Below are positions 46,015 to 55,804 of a stretch of DNA of 64,000 nucleotides, one piece after another. Origin of the DNA: Campylobacter majalis (GTDB lineage Bacteria > Campylobacterota > Campylobacteria > Campylobacterales > Campylobacteraceae); the NCBI RefSeq assembly GCF_905120465.1, contig NZ_CAJHOF010000002.1:96590-160589 (forward strand), in the 5' to 3' direction. Position numbers and translations under genes: made by a program. Position 1 is the first letter of the stretch. Every line of letters starts with the position of its first letter. Under the pieces are notes generated by a model. The model worked only from the letters and a program-made list of their open reading frames with translations, was not told the DNA's origin and ran no database searches.

Positions 46015-46497
46015 TTAGCTTAAAATTTTAGCAAGTATTGCTTTTATCTCATCGCCCCACTCGCTTACACTAATCACATCGCCACTCTCGCACACTTTAG
46101 TATCACTTACATCACAATATTCACTTAGTGCATTTTTATATCCACCTCTAATACAAGCACTCTTGTTGTTTAAAAATCCAGCTCCAGCAAAAATAAGTGT
46201 GCCTAAATCAAACCCAAGCTTGACTTTAGCATTTGAAGCGGATTTAATCCATGATAAAAATATCTCATCATGGCGTAAATTTAACGCTCCTATCCCATCT
46301 GGTATGATGATGATATCTGCTCCATATATACTCTCGCCACTAACTTCAGGCGTGATTTTTAACCCATACTCATCAACTATCTCTGGTTTAAAAGCACAAG
46401 TTTTAATCTTTGCTTTTTGAAATGATTTTACAAAACTAAGCACATTTGCAAGACTTATTAAATTTATCCTATCATACATCACAACCGCAACGTTCAT
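46015..46497 (-). CDS. DJ-1/PfpI-family protein lacking the nucleophilic cysteine
   Basis: A 160-residue protein with the DJ-1/PfpI fold pattern: VAVVMYDRINLISLANVLSF at the start and ADIIIIPDGIGALNLRHDE in the middle. The segment GFDLGTLIFAGAGFL replaces the usual VCTGSLLLAEAG nucleophile elbow, so the conserved Cys is absent (Asp in its place). The classic deglycase or protease-type chemistry is therefore unlikely. It follows the NYN gene by 1 bp on the same strand, suggesting joint transcription. Confidence 0.75.
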   Translation of the reverse strand: MNVAVVMYDRINLISLANVLSFVKSFQKAKIKTCAFKPEIVDEYGLKITPEVSGESIYGADIIIIPDGIGALNLRHDEIFLSWIKSASNAKVKLGFDLGTLIFAGAGFLNNKSACIRGGYKNALSEYCDVSDTKVCESGDVISVSEWGDEIKAILAKILS

Positions 46498-46498
46498 A

Positions 46499-47284
46499 TC
46501 ATGCCTTTATCTTAAATTTCATCGTCGTACCATAACTCACTAGCTCCACCCTACCATCATCACAAAGCTTACTAAAAAGCTCTTTAAGTTTGTTGCTATA
46601 CCCAATTTGCTTTAAGTCTAAATCTTTAAATTCTTGCTTTAGTACGTTGCCAAACAAGCCACAATTATAATATCCATCAGCATCTGGTTTATATAGCTCA
46701 CAAATCTTTTTAAATACCTTATCTAGCTCATCTTGCTCTCTTTTTGGCTGTAGTTGTTTTGGGATTAAAAATTTACTATACAGTCCTAAAAATTTCTTTA
46801 CAAAACCCTGCTTTAATTGCACAGCTTCATCTAAAATTTCCGCATCAACTGCGATCTGTTTTGCTTTTGGTTCTAGGTAGATAAAATGATCAAAAACAGC
46901 CGTATTTCTAAATCTTGAGCTTACGCCTATGCTTTTTATCCTGCTGTCTTTAATGCGTGATGAAAGGCGGATAAAATCGCTATCGTTTGAGACTATAGCT
47001 AGTGCGTCATAATCGCCACTTTTTAATATATCCATAGCGTCTATAACTAGTGCAATATCGGCTGAGTTTTTGCCGATAGTTTGAGTAAAGACTTGCATTG
47101 GAGTAATATTGTGTTTAAAACATATTTGTTTGTATGCTTTTAAATTATCAGTGCTATAATCTCCGTATGCTAAAATTTTCCTTACATATCCAAGCTCATC
47201 TAGCCTAGATATCGCCTCACTCACAAGAGTGTGTGAGAAATTTTCAGCATCTATTAAAACCGCCATATTTTCAACTCTCAACAC
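46499..47284 (-). CDS. NYN-domain (LabA/DUF88-like) protein with C-terminal OST-HTH-like domain
   Basis: A 261-residue protein. The N-terminal NYN domain (PIN-like nuclease fold, about residues 5-155) shows AVLIDAENFSH, QTIGKNSADIALVIDAMDIL and ALAIVSNDSDFIRLSSRI, with the conserved aspartates. The C-terminal part (about 185-261, ending RVELVSYGTTMKFKIKA) looks like an OST-HTH/LOTUS RNA-binding domain. The pair suggests RNA processing or binding. The GTG at 47284 has GGAG in front. An ATG at 47266 is the alternative, matching the usual domain start. Confidence 0.85.
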   Translation of the reverse strand: MLRVENMAVLIDAENFSHTLVSEAISRLDELGYVRKILAYGDYSTDNLKAYKQICFKHNITPMQVFTQTIGKNSADIALVIDAMDILKSGDYDALAIVSNDSDFIRLSSRIKDSRIKSIGVSSRFRNTAVFDHFIYLEPKAKQIAVDAEILDEAVQLKQGFVKKFLGLYSKFLIPKQLQPKREQDELDKVFKKICELYKPDADGYYNCGLFGNVLKQEFKDLDLKQIGYSNKLKELFSKLCDDGRVELVSYGTTMKFKIKA

Positions 47285-47376
47285 AACGCTCCATTTATTA
47301 TTTTTGAGAGTGTAGCAAAAAATTATTTATAAAATAATAAGTAAATTTTAGACCCTAATCTAAAAATAAAATTTTA

Positions 47377-49416
47377 TCAAATATGAAGTTTAAATTTAAT
47401 ATAAAAATTACGCCCTATTTCATTGATTTTAGTATCATTTTTATTAGCGACATCATTTGCTGAAATTTTACTTAAATGATACGCATAAGATTTATTTGTG
47501 AGATTATCCACGCCAAATATAACCTGCATATTTTTATGCATCACTCCAGCACTAAAACCATAAACAGCAAACCCACTGCTACTTTTACTATCCAGTCCTG
47601 ACACACTGCCAAAACCACTTGCTATGCGATTTTGCCTAGAGTTTGCTTGCATATCTAGCTTTGCAAACCAATTTTTTTGCTCTAAACCAAGCCCAAGCTT
47701 AAACGACAAAGGAGCAATTTGAGGCAATGCATCATTGCGGTTTAATACAGCATTTGTCATTGCTTTTTTGTTTATAATTTGTCTTTTATTTACACCTTTT
47801 ATATATGATGTTGCTATCTCAAGCCTTAAAATATCGTAAAATTTTAAGCTTAAATCAGCCTCAGCCCCATAAATAAGTGCGTTTGTATTAAAAGCTTGTT
47901 GTTTGCTAAGCAAAATATAATCATTAACCTTTGAATAAAACAAACCCAAACTTATCTCATCAGTTTTATTTTTATAGACTACGCCGGTATCTAGCTGGTT
48001 ATTTTTTTCTTTTTTTAGAAGATGAAAATTATCATAAGTGTTGTTATTTGCATATCCAAATACTTGATTAAACTCCCAAAAATCAGGTGATCTTTGTGCA
48101 TGAGCGACGCCAATATATGCACTTAAATTTTCATAATATCTCTCAAATCTCATAAATGCTGAGTTTAGATCGTATCTTTGGCTTGGTTTTTGCAAAATCC
48201 CATACTCTTGCCACTCATTATCCCATGCATCCCTAACCCTAACATGCTCATTTTTATACCCAGCAAACAAAGCACTCTCATCAAACATATATTGCCCCTG
48301 CAAAAACATAGCTTTAGTATCAAAACTAAGCCCATCTTGATACTCTTGATTATTAAGTTTTGCATTGACATTTTGGATAGAATTTCCACTTGCACTTTTG
48401 TTTTTATAGCTATTTTGTTCGCGTTGCAAACCAGCATAAAGTTTTAGATTATCAAGCGTTGTAATGTTTTCTAGCCTTAAGCCTTTTATCTTTCGCTTTG
48501 GATTAGAAATTTGATAGCTCATGCTTGGATTACGCATAGTAAAATTATCCATTTTGTGATCTATCTCATGATAAAAAGATGATAAATTCAGTCTATTTTT
48601 TGTGTTTAAATCATGCTCTAATTTAAAATTTAACGAACGCCTATCAAATCTAACTCCATCCATCTGCCTATCAGCGTAAGCAGCGTTTGCCTTAGACGCA
48701 TCAAACGACAACTCAACCGCCGTATCATTAAGTATAGCAGATGATATTAAGCTTAAGTTTTGTTTGTGAAATTTTGAGTTTATTTTGTTGTTGTTTGCAT
48801 CTTTATAATCATTGCTTTTATAATCGCTAGCAAAAATTTGCACCGCATATCTTTCATCGCCAATAGTTGCATTTATATTGTTATCAAATCTGGCATAACT
48901 ACCATACAAAGTGCTATAATTAAACAAATAAGTTGGTTTTGCAAGTCTTAAAATTTCACGCTCAAATAAAACTGCACCAGACATTACAGTAGCATATCTA
49001 AGATCTTGCGGTCCTTTTATGATGCTTACGCTATGATAGCTTTGCGTATCGATGTAGCTTATGGCATTATCCATCCTGCCACTACAGCCACCATGCAAAC
49101 TTGAGCCATCAAGTAGTATTGGCATCCTTGCTCCACCTTGTGAGCGATAAAATATCTCCGAGCCAAACCCACCCTTTCTCATCATGCTAAATCCGCTAAG
49201 TTTTGAGAAAGATTTTGCCATATCAGAATGCTGTAAAAGTTTGTCTTTATCTGAAATTTCAAGCCTAGTAGGATAATCAAGTAGCTCTTTTTTATCTTTA
49301 AAACTAACTTCAACCTTATCAAGCAAAATATCATTTGCAACTAAAACATTACAAAAAACACCAAAAATACAGCAACAAAATGCACAATAACTCCAATTTG
49401 CTAAGATATTAAACAA
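47377..49416 (-). CDS. OprC/NosA-like copper TonB-dependent receptor
   Basis: A 679-residue outer-membrane receptor. The plug shows EIFYRSQGGARMPILLDGSSLHGGCSGRMD, and the barrel shows YADRQMDGVRFDR. These match OprC/NosA copper receptors, whose methionine/cysteine copper site uses CxxxM and HxM. Here C111-S-G-R-M115 and H287-K-M289 are both present. The start is TTG at 49416 with no clear Shine-Dalgarno, and no in-frame ATG precedes the plug, so the exact N-terminus is uncertain. TonB is supplied elsewhere. NosA links copper uptake to nitrous oxide reductase in other bacteria; no nos gene is in the window. Confidence 0.82.
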   Translation of the reverse strand: MFNILANWSYCAFCCCIFGVFCNVLVANDILLDKVEVSFKDKKELLDYPTRLEISDKDKLLQHSDMAKSFSKLSGFSMMRKGGFGSEIFYRSQGGARMPILLDGSSLHGGCSGRMDNAISYIDTQSYHSVSIIKGPQDLRYATVMSGAVLFEREILRLAKPTYLFNYSTLYGSYARFDNNINATIGDERYAVQIFASDYKSNDYKDANNNKINSKFHKQNLSLISSAILNDTAVELSFDASKANAAYADRQMDGVRFDRRSLNFKLEHDLNTKNRLNLSSFYHEIDHKMDNFTMRNPSMSYQISNPKRKIKGLRLENITTLDNLKLYAGLQREQNSYKNKSASGNSIQNVNAKLNNQEYQDGLSFDTKAMFLQGQYMFDESALFAGYKNEHVRVRDAWDNEWQEYGILQKPSQRYDLNSAFMRFERYYENLSAYIGVAHAQRSPDFWEFNQVFGYANNNTYDNFHLLKKEKNNQLDTGVVYKNKTDEISLGLFYSKVNDYILLSKQQAFNTNALIYGAEADLSLKFYDILRLEIATSYIKGVNKRQIINKKAMTNAVLNRNDALPQIAPLSFKLGLGLEQKNWFAKLDMQANSRQNRIASGFGSVSGLDSKSSSGFAVYGFSAGVMHKNMQVIFGVDNLTNKSYAYHLSKISANDVANKNDTKINEIGRNFYIKFKLHI

Positions 49417-49452
49417 TATATTAACAAATTTAAATAAATTATCTATAAAATT

Positions 49453-50067
49453 TTAATTATTTTTTGCAAAAAGTGGTATAGCAAGTAATATAAAGCCAGA
49501 AATTTCAAATGTGTGCGAAAATGAGTGAAATTTTTCATACTCATCTTGCTTAAATTTAATAATCCACCTTGCACCATTTTCGTCAAATTCTCTACTAAAA
49601 TCGCTTAAATTTTCGGAGTTTAAAAAATGTTCAAACCTGCTCATTAAAGAAAATGGCGTATAAAAAACACACTCACTTTTTTGATCAAATTTTATCAATT
49701 TTGCAATTTTTATAACTTCGTTTGTAGCACCACCATAAGCTCTTACAAGACCACCCGTGCCTAGCTTAATGCCACCAAAATAACGCACTATAAGCACTCC
49801 GCAATCAACCAAATTTGCACCCCTAAGAGCGTTTAAGCTAGGCGGACCAGAAGTGCCTTTTGGCTCACCATCATCACTTTGATTTTCAACAATTTGATTA
49901 TACTTGTTTATCTCTCGCTTTGCCCATACGATATGCACGGCTTTTGGGTGATTTTGCTTAAGCATTTCATGCGTAGTGCTAAATTTATCTATAGGCACCA
50001 AAAATGCCAAAAAACTTGACTTTTTAATCTCAATTTGTGTGCTAAATATCTCATTTATAGTATTCAA
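49453..50067 (-). CDS. YigZ/IMPACT-family protein
   Basis: A 204-residue protein of the YigZ (UPF0029/IMPACT) family. The diagnostic segment is NQSDDGEPKGTSGPPSLNAL, followed by CGVLIVRYFGGIKLGTGGLVRAYG. The family is linked to translation control in eukaryotes; the bacterial role is unknown. The C-terminal DUF1949-like part is weak. It lies 36 bp upstream of the copper receptor gene, on the same strand. Confidence 0.9.
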   Translation of the reverse strand: MNTINEIFSTQIEIKKSSFLAFLVPIDKFSTTHEMLKQNHPKAVHIVWAKREINKYNQIVENQSDDGEPKGTSGPPSLNALRGANLVDCGVLIVRYFGGIKLGTGGLVRAYGGATNEVIKIAKLIKFDQKSECVFYTPFSLMSRFEHFLNSENLSDFSREFDENGARWIIKFKQDEYEKFHSFSHTFEISGFILLAIPLFAKNN

Positions 50068-50127
50068 ATTCTTGCCTTTTTGTGATATTTTAGCAAAATT
50101 TTAAAATTATTGTGAGTGGAGTTTAGC

Positions 50128-50159
50128 GAGAATTTCGATAAAAATATATCAAAATTCTC
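50128..50159 (-). terminator. Terminator-like hairpin after tupA
   Basis: GAGAATTT-C-GATA pairs with TATC-A-AAATTCTC around a 6-base loop, with one mismatch, 16 bp after the tupA stop. Confidence 0.5.
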
Positions 50160-50174
50160 AAAAATTAAAGCTTA

Positions 50175-50993
50175 TTATTGCTTTCTTTCATTTGCATCTG
50201 GAGTAAATAACTGCTTATTTTCTAGCTTAAAATCAGCTATAAATTTCTGCCCTTCATCGCTAATAATCCAATCTATAAAGCGATTTGCATTCTCTACATC
50301 AGTATTTTTGCAATGAGCTGGGTTTATAGCGATTACTGAGTAGAAATTTTTAAGACTATCATCGCCTTCAGTTACAATTACAACTTCAGGATTACCCTTG
50401 GCATTTGCTTCATATTTTATATACGTGCCACGATCTGTAAAACTAACTCCATTTTGTTCATCAGCCGCATTTATCGTAGCTATCATACCTTGCCCTGTTT
50501 GGCGATACCAGCTTTGGTTTTCAGGCACTTCGCCAAACTCTTTTTTCCAAATTCCTTTTTCTTTATTATCTGTGCCTGATTTATCTCCGCGTGAAAAAAA
50601 TGGAATTTTCTCAGCCTTTATAATCTCAAACGCCTCTTTTACACTCTTGCCCTTTAGCTTATCAGCCACAGCCTTATCTGCAACCAAAACAAAATCATTA
50701 TACATAACAGCCTTGCGTTCAATACCAAAACCTTTTTGGATAAATTCTTTCTCTACCTTTGGAGAATGCACAAAAAGCACATCAACATCACAATTTTCGC
50801 CCATTTTTAGTGCAGCACCAGTGCCAACAGCAGTCCATTTTAAATCAACGCCAGTTTTTGCCTTATAAACTGGATATATAGCATCTAATAAGCCTGTATT
50901 ATCAGTGCTGGTTGTTGTAGCCATTAGTAAATCGTTATCCGCCGCAAAAAGCGAACTAAATGCAATTAATGAGCATAGGACTATTTTTTTCAT
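50175..50993 (-). CDS. tupA: Tungstate ABC transporter, substrate-binding protein TupA
   Basis: A 272-residue periplasmic binding protein with a signal peptide ending near residue 18. The oxyanion-binding start LLMATTTSTDNTGLLDAIYPVY, with the TTTS loop, and CDVDVLFVHSP, FFSRGDKSGTDNKEKGIW and WYRQTGQGM match TupA. C. jejuni TupA binds tungstate very tightly and feeds the tungsten-dependent formate dehydrogenase. Here tupA is divergent from tupBC, across a 77-bp gap with a palindrome, instead of leading the operon as I recall in C. jejuni. Confidence 0.93.
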   Translation of the reverse strand: MKKIVLCSLIAFSSLFAADNDLLMATTTSTDNTGLLDAIYPVYKAKTGVDLKWTAVGTGAALKMGENCDVDVLFVHSPKVEKEFIQKGFGIERKAVMYNDFVLVADKAVADKLKGKSVKEAFEIIKAEKIPFFSRGDKSGTDNKEKGIWKKEFGEVPENQSWYRQTGQGMIATINAADEQNGVSFTDRGTYIKYEANAKGNPEVVIVTEGDDSLKNFYSVIAINPAHCKNTDVENANRFIDWIISDEGQKFIADFKLENKQLFTPDANERKQ

Positions 50994-51020
50994 AATTTTC
51001 TCCTTTATTTTAAAACAAAC

Positions 51021-51035
51021 ATGCTATACTAGCAT
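51021..51035. promoter_or_regulatory. Palindrome overlapping the tup divergent promoter
   Basis: ATGCTA-TAC-TAGCAT. The plus-strand TATACT within it could serve as -10 for tupBC. Its central place between tupA and tupB suggests an operator shared by both directions. Confidence 0.45.
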
Positions 51036-51070
51036 ATTTTGACTAAATATTACGTAAATAAAGGATAATT

Positions 51071-51763
51071 TTGGACTTTCTAATACAAGGCGTGTTGTCT
51101 GCATTTACTTTGCTTTTAAATGGTGATTTAGAAACATACTCAGCCATCAAAGCGACCATATACACATCATCTATATCTATCATCTTGGCTCTTTTGGTAG
51201 GACTTCCGATAGGATTTGTGCTGGGATTTTATAATTTTTTTGGTGCAAAAGCATTGCGGTTTTTAAGTGATACATTTTTAGCCATGCCAACTGTTGCAAT
51301 TGGACTTATAATTTATGCTTTTATTACCAGAAATGGCCCACTTGGCGAGTTTGGATTACTTTTTACATTAAAGGCCATTATTTTAGGACAATTTATACTG
51401 GCACTACCAATTATCATATCACTCTGTGCTAGTGCAGTGCAAAATATGGATGAAAAGCACTATTTTAGCATATTATCATATCGTCTTAATCCAGCACAAT
51501 TAACACTTTGTGTGATTTATGAATTAAGATATTCTCTTTTAGTTGTTGTTGCTACAGCTTATGGCAGAATAGTAGCAGAAGTTGGCGTGGCAATGATGAT
51601 AGGTGGCAATATTAAGTATTTTACACGCACGATAACAACAGCAATATCACTTGAAACAAACAAAGGACAGTTTGAAATGGGGATAGCGCTTGCGTTGGTG
51701 CTTATTTTTATAGCATTTATTGTAAATTTCTTAATAAATACCCTAAAAAGGCTTGATAAATGA
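51071..51763 (+). CDS. tupB: Tungstate ABC transporter permease TupB
   Basis: A 230-residue permease with about five membrane helices. The EAA-type loop is around YGRIVAEVGVAMMIGGNIKYFTRTI, typical of tungstate/molybdate-type permeases. The start is TTG at 51071 with AAGGA six bases upstream; no suitable ATG exists. Overlap with tupC is 4 bp (ATGA). It imports tungstate with TupA and TupC. Confidence 0.92.
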   Translation: MDFLIQGVLSAFTLLLNGDLETYSAIKATIYTSSISIILALLVGLPIGFVLGFYNFFGAKALRFLSDTFLAMPTVAIGLIIYAFITRNGPLGEFGLLFTLKAIILGQFILALPIIISLCASAVQNMDEKHYFSILSYRLNPAQLTLCVIYELRYSLLVVVATAYGRIVAEVGVAMMIGGNIKYFTRTITTAISLETNKGQFEMGIALALVLIFIAFIVNFLINTLKRLDK

Positions 51764-52704
51764 TTAAAATTTCAAACCTTAAGCTAAATTACAATAATCA
51801 AAAAGCTCTTGATATAGATAAATTAATCATCAACACAGCCATAACAACTGCACTACTAGGATTTAATGGAAGTGGCAAAAGCACTTTGATTAAGGTTATT
51901 GCCCATCTTATTAAACCAAATAGTGGAGAGATAAAAATATGGGGCAAATCAAAACTAAGTTTAAAAGATTTAAAAGAGATTGCCGTGCTACTTCCTGAGC
52001 CAATGCTACTTAAAAGAAGCGTTAGACAAAATTTTATGTTTGCACTAAAATCACGCCAAAATGAGACTAAATTTAACCAAATAGTACCAGAGTGTTTAGA
52101 GCTTGTTGGGCTTGATGAGACTTTTTTAGACAAACGCCACTTTGAACTTAGCTCAGGACAATTAAAAAGAGTGGCTTTTGCCATCACTTTATCACTTAGA
52201 TCAAAGCTTGTCTTACTTGATGAGCCAACAAATGCTGTTGATTTAGCAACAGCAAAGCTATTTGCTAAATCAATAAACTATATAAAACAACAATATAAAA
52301 CAGGATTTATCATAGCAAGTCACGATGAAAAGTGGCTAAGTGCCTTGTCACAAAATAGTATATTTTTGCATAATGGCAAAGTGTGTGAGTTTGAGCTTAA
52401 AAATATATTTAGTGCAAAAAACGGATATTTGCAAAATTTTGATATTAAACTGCCAAATAGTATGAAAAACTCAACCAAAATAGCAGTAAATCCAAACAAA
52501 ATATCATTAAATAAACCAGATAGTAATATATCTGGCATACTTCATTCAGTATCTCTTGTGTATGATAATAGCTTATTAATCAAAATAAAAATTGGCGAAA
52601 ATTTAATAAAATGCATAATCAAAGATGCAAATATAGGCAAATATATAACAGGCGAAAAAGTAAATATTAGTATAGACGAAAGCGCATTTTTAAGCTTGGA
52701 GTGA
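51760..52704 (+). CDS. tupC: Tungstate ABC transporter ATP-binding protein TupC
   Basis: A 314-residue ATPase. Walker A GFNGSGKST is near residue 38, the signature LSSGQLKRVAFA near residue 128, and Walker B LVLLDEPTNAVD near residue 150. A C-terminal TOBE/Mop-like domain (about 245-314, SGILHSVSLVYDN) is present and may bind oxyanion as a regulatory site. Translation is coupled to tupB. galU follows after 30 bp. Confidence 0.92.
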   Translation: MIKISNLKLNYNNQKALDIDKLIINTAITTALLGFNGSGKSTLIKVIAHLIKPNSGEIKIWGKSKLSLKDLKEIAVLLPEPMLLKRSVRQNFMFALKSRQNETKFNQIVPECLELVGLDETFLDKRHFELSSGQLKRVAFAITLSLRSKLVLLDEPTNAVDLATAKLFAKSINYIKQQYKTGFIIASHDEKWLSALSQNSIFLHNGKVCEFELKNIFSAKNGYLQNFDIKLPNSMKNSTKIAVNPNKISLNKPDSNISGILHSVSLVYDNSLLIKIKIGENLIKCIIKDANIGKYITGEKVNISIDESAFLSLE

Positions 52705-52734
52705 TAAAATAATAAAATTTAAACAAGGATTTAT

Positions 52735-53565
52735 ATGATACAAACTTGTCTTTTTCCAGCAGCTGGATATGGAACACGATTTTTACCAGCTACAAAATCT
52801 CTCCCAAAAGAGATGATGCCTATCCTTACAAAACCGCTTGTGCATTACGGTGTAGATGAAGCACTTGAAGCCAATATGAACAATATGGCGTTTGTCGTAG
52901 GTCGTGGCAAACGTGCATTAGAGGATTATTTTGATATAAGCTATGAATTAGAACACCAAATTGCTGGAACATCAAAAGAGCCTCTTTTAAACGAGATAAG
53001 AGAACAAATGAGAAAAGCAACATTTAGTTTTACTCGCCAAAATGAGATGAAAGGGCTAGGACACGCGATATTAACAGGCAAGACGTTGGTTAAAGACGAG
53101 GCATTTGGCGTTATACTAGCTGATGATTTATGTGTCAATGAAAACGGCGAAGGTGTTTTGGCTCAGATGATGAAAATATATGATAGATATCGATGCTCTA
53201 TCGTGGCTGTAATGGAAGTACCAAAAGAGCAAACCAAAAACTACGGCGTAGTGAGTGGGCGAATGATAGAAGATGATTTATTAGTCGTTGATGATATGGT
53301 AGAAAAACCAGATCCAAAAGAAGCTCCAACAAACCTAGCAATCATAGGAAGGTATATACTAACGCCAGACATATTTGCGATTTTAGAAAATACAAAACCA
53401 GGTAAAAACGGCGAAATACAAATAACAGACGCACTAAAATTTCAAGCAAATCGTGGTATGGTTTTAGCGTATAAATTTAAAGGTATGCGTTTTGATTGTG
53501 GGTGCTTAGATGGCTTTGTTGAAGCTACAAACTATTTTTACAACAAACAACATGATAACAAATAG
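52735..53565 (+). CDS. galU: UTP-glucose-1-phosphate uridylyltransferase
   Basis: A 276-residue nucleotidyltransferase that makes UDP-glucose for surface glycans. The signature PAAGYGTRFLPATKSLPKEM is at the N-terminus, with VILADDLCV, VVDDMVEKPDPKEAPTNLAI and RYILTPDIF further on. AAGGA precedes the ATG. It overlaps pgi by 14 bp, the same galU-pgi pair I recall in C. jejuni. Confidence 0.96.
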   Translation: MIQTCLFPAAGYGTRFLPATKSLPKEMMPILTKPLVHYGVDEALEANMNNMAFVVGRGKRALEDYFDISYELEHQIAGTSKEPLLNEIREQMRKATFSFTRQNEMKGLGHAILTGKTLVKDEAFGVILADDLCVNENGEGVLAQMMKIYDRYRCSIVAVMEVPKEQTKNYGVVSGRMIEDDLLVVDDMVEKPDPKEAPTNLAIIGRYILTPDIFAILENTKPGKNGEIQITDALKFQANRGMVLAYKFKGMRFDCGCLDGFVEATNYFYNKQHDNK

Positions 53566-54766
53566 TTTTTATTTTAATCTAGCTAGTGGCGACGAGATAG
53601 AACAATACGCCAAAAAAGTAAAAGATGAGTATCAAAGTGGTAAAATAGGCTACTATCATCTACCGGACACATCTAAAACACTTATTGATGATATTAAAAA
53701 ATATGAAGCAACCATAAGCGATATAAAAAACATCGTGCTTGTTGGCATAGGTGGTAGCTCACTTGGCGTAAAAGCTATAAAATCAATGCTTGGCGAAAAA
53801 AAGCGAAAATTATACTTTTTAGATAATGTTGATACAAACACGTTTAATTTGGTTTGCAATAATATAAAATTTAATCAAACAATATTTATAATAAGCTCAA
53901 AATCTGGCACAACAATAGAAACAATAACACTTTTAAAATGTATTTTGAATAAATTTAATCCAAGTGATTTAAGTAAAAATTTTATCATTATCACGGATAC
54001 AGACACTCCGCTTGAAAGATTTGCAATCAAAAATAACATAAAATTTTACAATATGCCAAAAAATGTTGGGGGTAGATTTTCTGTTTTGTCCGCTATTGGT
54101 ATAGTTCCACTAGGGCTTTGTGGATACGACATCAATTTATTATTAGATGGAGCTAAAGTGTGTCAAGATAGATACATACACAATAAAAATAACGAAATAA
54201 TAGCCAAAGCTTACCATTATGCAACTCATCGTAAGGCCGATATAAACGTGCTTTTTAGCTACTCAGATAGACTTAAAGATTTTAATGACTGGTATGTTCA
54301 GTTATGGGCTGAGAGTCTTGGCAAAAAGCACGAATACAAACGCATAGGTCGTACGCCGATTGGCTTAATTGGCAGCACAGATCAGCATAGTTTCTTACAG
54401 CTTATAATGGATGGTGTTAAAGATAAAACCGTAACTTTTATAAAGATACAAAACTCAGATAATATTAAAATTCCAAATATCAGCCTAGATGAGCTTGAAG
54501 CAACAGACTTTGTGAATAATTTAAATTTAAACGAGTTATTAAACGCACAATGCGATGCCACCAAAATGGCACTAGTGCAAGAAGGTCTAAGCGTGGATAC
54601 GATAACAATAAAGCATTTAAATGAATACAGCACCGGATATCTTATATATTATTACGAACTACTGACATCGGCTACTGGAATAGTCCTAGATATAAACACA
54701 TACGATCAACCAGGCGTAGAGATAGGCAAACGTATATTAAAAACAATAATTAAAGCTAGGGATTAA
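53552..54766 (+). CDS. pgi: Glucose-6-phosphate isomerase
   Basis: A 404-residue phosphoglucose isomerase, shorter than the roughly 550 residues of E. coli Pgi but close to the epsilonproteobacterial form. Motifs: [47 protein letters not shown] and [11 protein letters not shown] chose the ATG at 53552, inside the end of galU. The frame extends to 53510 but that part lies wholly in galU. With galU it supplies hexose-phosphate for glycan synthesis. The stop overlaps the convergent hemE stop by 4 bp. Confidence 0.94.
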   Translation: MITNSFYFNLASGDEIEQYAKKVKDEYQSGKIGYYHLPDTSKTLIDDIKKYEATISDIKNIVLVGIGGSSLGVKAIKSMLGEKKRKLYFLDNVDTNTFNLVCNNIKFNQTIFIISSKSGTTIETITLLKCILNKFNPSDLSKNFIIITDTDTPLERFAIKNNIKFYNMPKNVGGRFSVLSAIGIVPLGLCGYDINLLLDGAKVCQDRYIHNKNNEIIAKAYHYATHRKADINVLFSYSDRLKDFNDWYVQLWAESLGKKHEYKRIGRTPIGLIGSTDQHSFLQLIMDGVKDKTVTFIKIQNSDNIKIPNISLDELEATDFVNNLNLNELLNAQCDATKMALVQEGLSVDTITIKHLNEYSTGYLIYYYELLTSATGIVLDINTYDQPGVEIGKRILKTIIKARD

Positions 54767-55788
54767 CCCCTAGCACTTCGCTCTTGCACTTGCTTAATAA
54801 AATACTTAGCATTTTGCACTGGTATATCTGGAAGTATGCCATGACCTAGATTAAAGATATGGTTTTGACCCTGCATGACTGATAAAATTTTATCAATTCC
54901 TTCATCAATCGCACTTTGAGAATATAATCTAGTAGGCTCCATATTTCCTTGAAGCACATATTTGTCTGCAAGATGAGCTTTAGCTAGCTCGATAGGCGTA
55001 CTCCAATCAACACCAAATACATCAAAATTGCCTGAAATTTTAGGCAAATATCCGCTTATTCCTTTTGGAAATACAATCACTGGAAAATCAGCAAATTCAC
55101 GCTTTATCTCATCAACTATACGCAAAATATAGCTCCAACTAAACTCAAAAAACGCACTCTCTTCAAGTGCCGCCGCCCAGCTATCAAATATCTGAATAGC
55201 ATTTACACCACTTCGTATTTGCATCTTAGCATAGCCTATACAAGCCTTGGTTACATTGTCTAAAATTTTATGTAAAAGCTCAGGGTTTGAGTAAAGCATT
55301 TTTTTACAAATAGCATAGTTTTTGCTTCCTTGTCCTTCAATCATATAAGTCGCAAGCGTCCATGGAGCACCTAAAAATCCGATCAAAGCCTTATCATTTG
55401 CGAGATTTTCACGAGTTAATTTAATCGTATCATAAACATAGTTTAAATTTTTCACAGCTTTATTAGCATCTAGCTTGTCTAAATCATCTTGTGTTTTTAT
55501 TGGCTCATCAAACACTGGTCCCTCGCCCTTTAAAAACTTAAGCCCCATGCCCATTTCAAGTGGCACAACCAAAATATCACTAAATAAAATCGCCGCATCA
55601 ACACCTAAAATATCAACAGGCTGTATTGTAACCTCACTAGCTCTTTTATAATCCTTACAAAGACTTAAAAAATCCCCAGCCTCAGCCCTAACACGCATAT
55701 ATTCAGGCAAATATCTACCAGCCTGTCTCATCATCCATACTGGCGTATATTTTGTCTGTTTTTTTAAACAAGCATCAACAAATATCAT
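54763..55788 (-). CDS. hemE: Uroporphyrinogen decarboxylase
   Basis: A 341-residue enzyme of haem synthesis that removes four acetate carboxyls from uroporphyrinogen III. The N-terminal signature [14 protein letters not shown] is clear, with [33 protein letters not shown] and [12 protein letters not shown] chose the ATG at 55788 because AAGGAT precedes it and the product starts at the usual site. A frame extension to 55854 runs into the next gene. It follows the YqhA-like gene. Confidence 0.96.
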   Translation of the reverse strand: MIFVDACLKKQTKYTPVWMMRQAGRYLPEYMRVRAEAGDFLSLCKDYKRASEVTIQPVDILGVDAAILFSDILVVPLEMGMGLKFLKGEGPVFDEPIKTQDDLDKLDANKAVKNLNYVYDTIKLTRENLANDKALIGFLGAPWTLATYMIEGQGSKNYAICKKMLYSNPELLHKILDNVTKACIGYAKMQIRSGVNAIQIFDSWAAALEESAFFEFSWSYILRIVDEIKREFADFPVIVFPKGISGYLPKISGNFDVFGVDWSTPIELAKAHLADKYVLQGNMEPTRLYSQSAIDEGIDKILSVMQGQNHIFNLGHGILPDIPVQNAKYFIKQVQERSARG

Positions 55789-55804
55789 ATTTATCCTTAA
55801 AATT

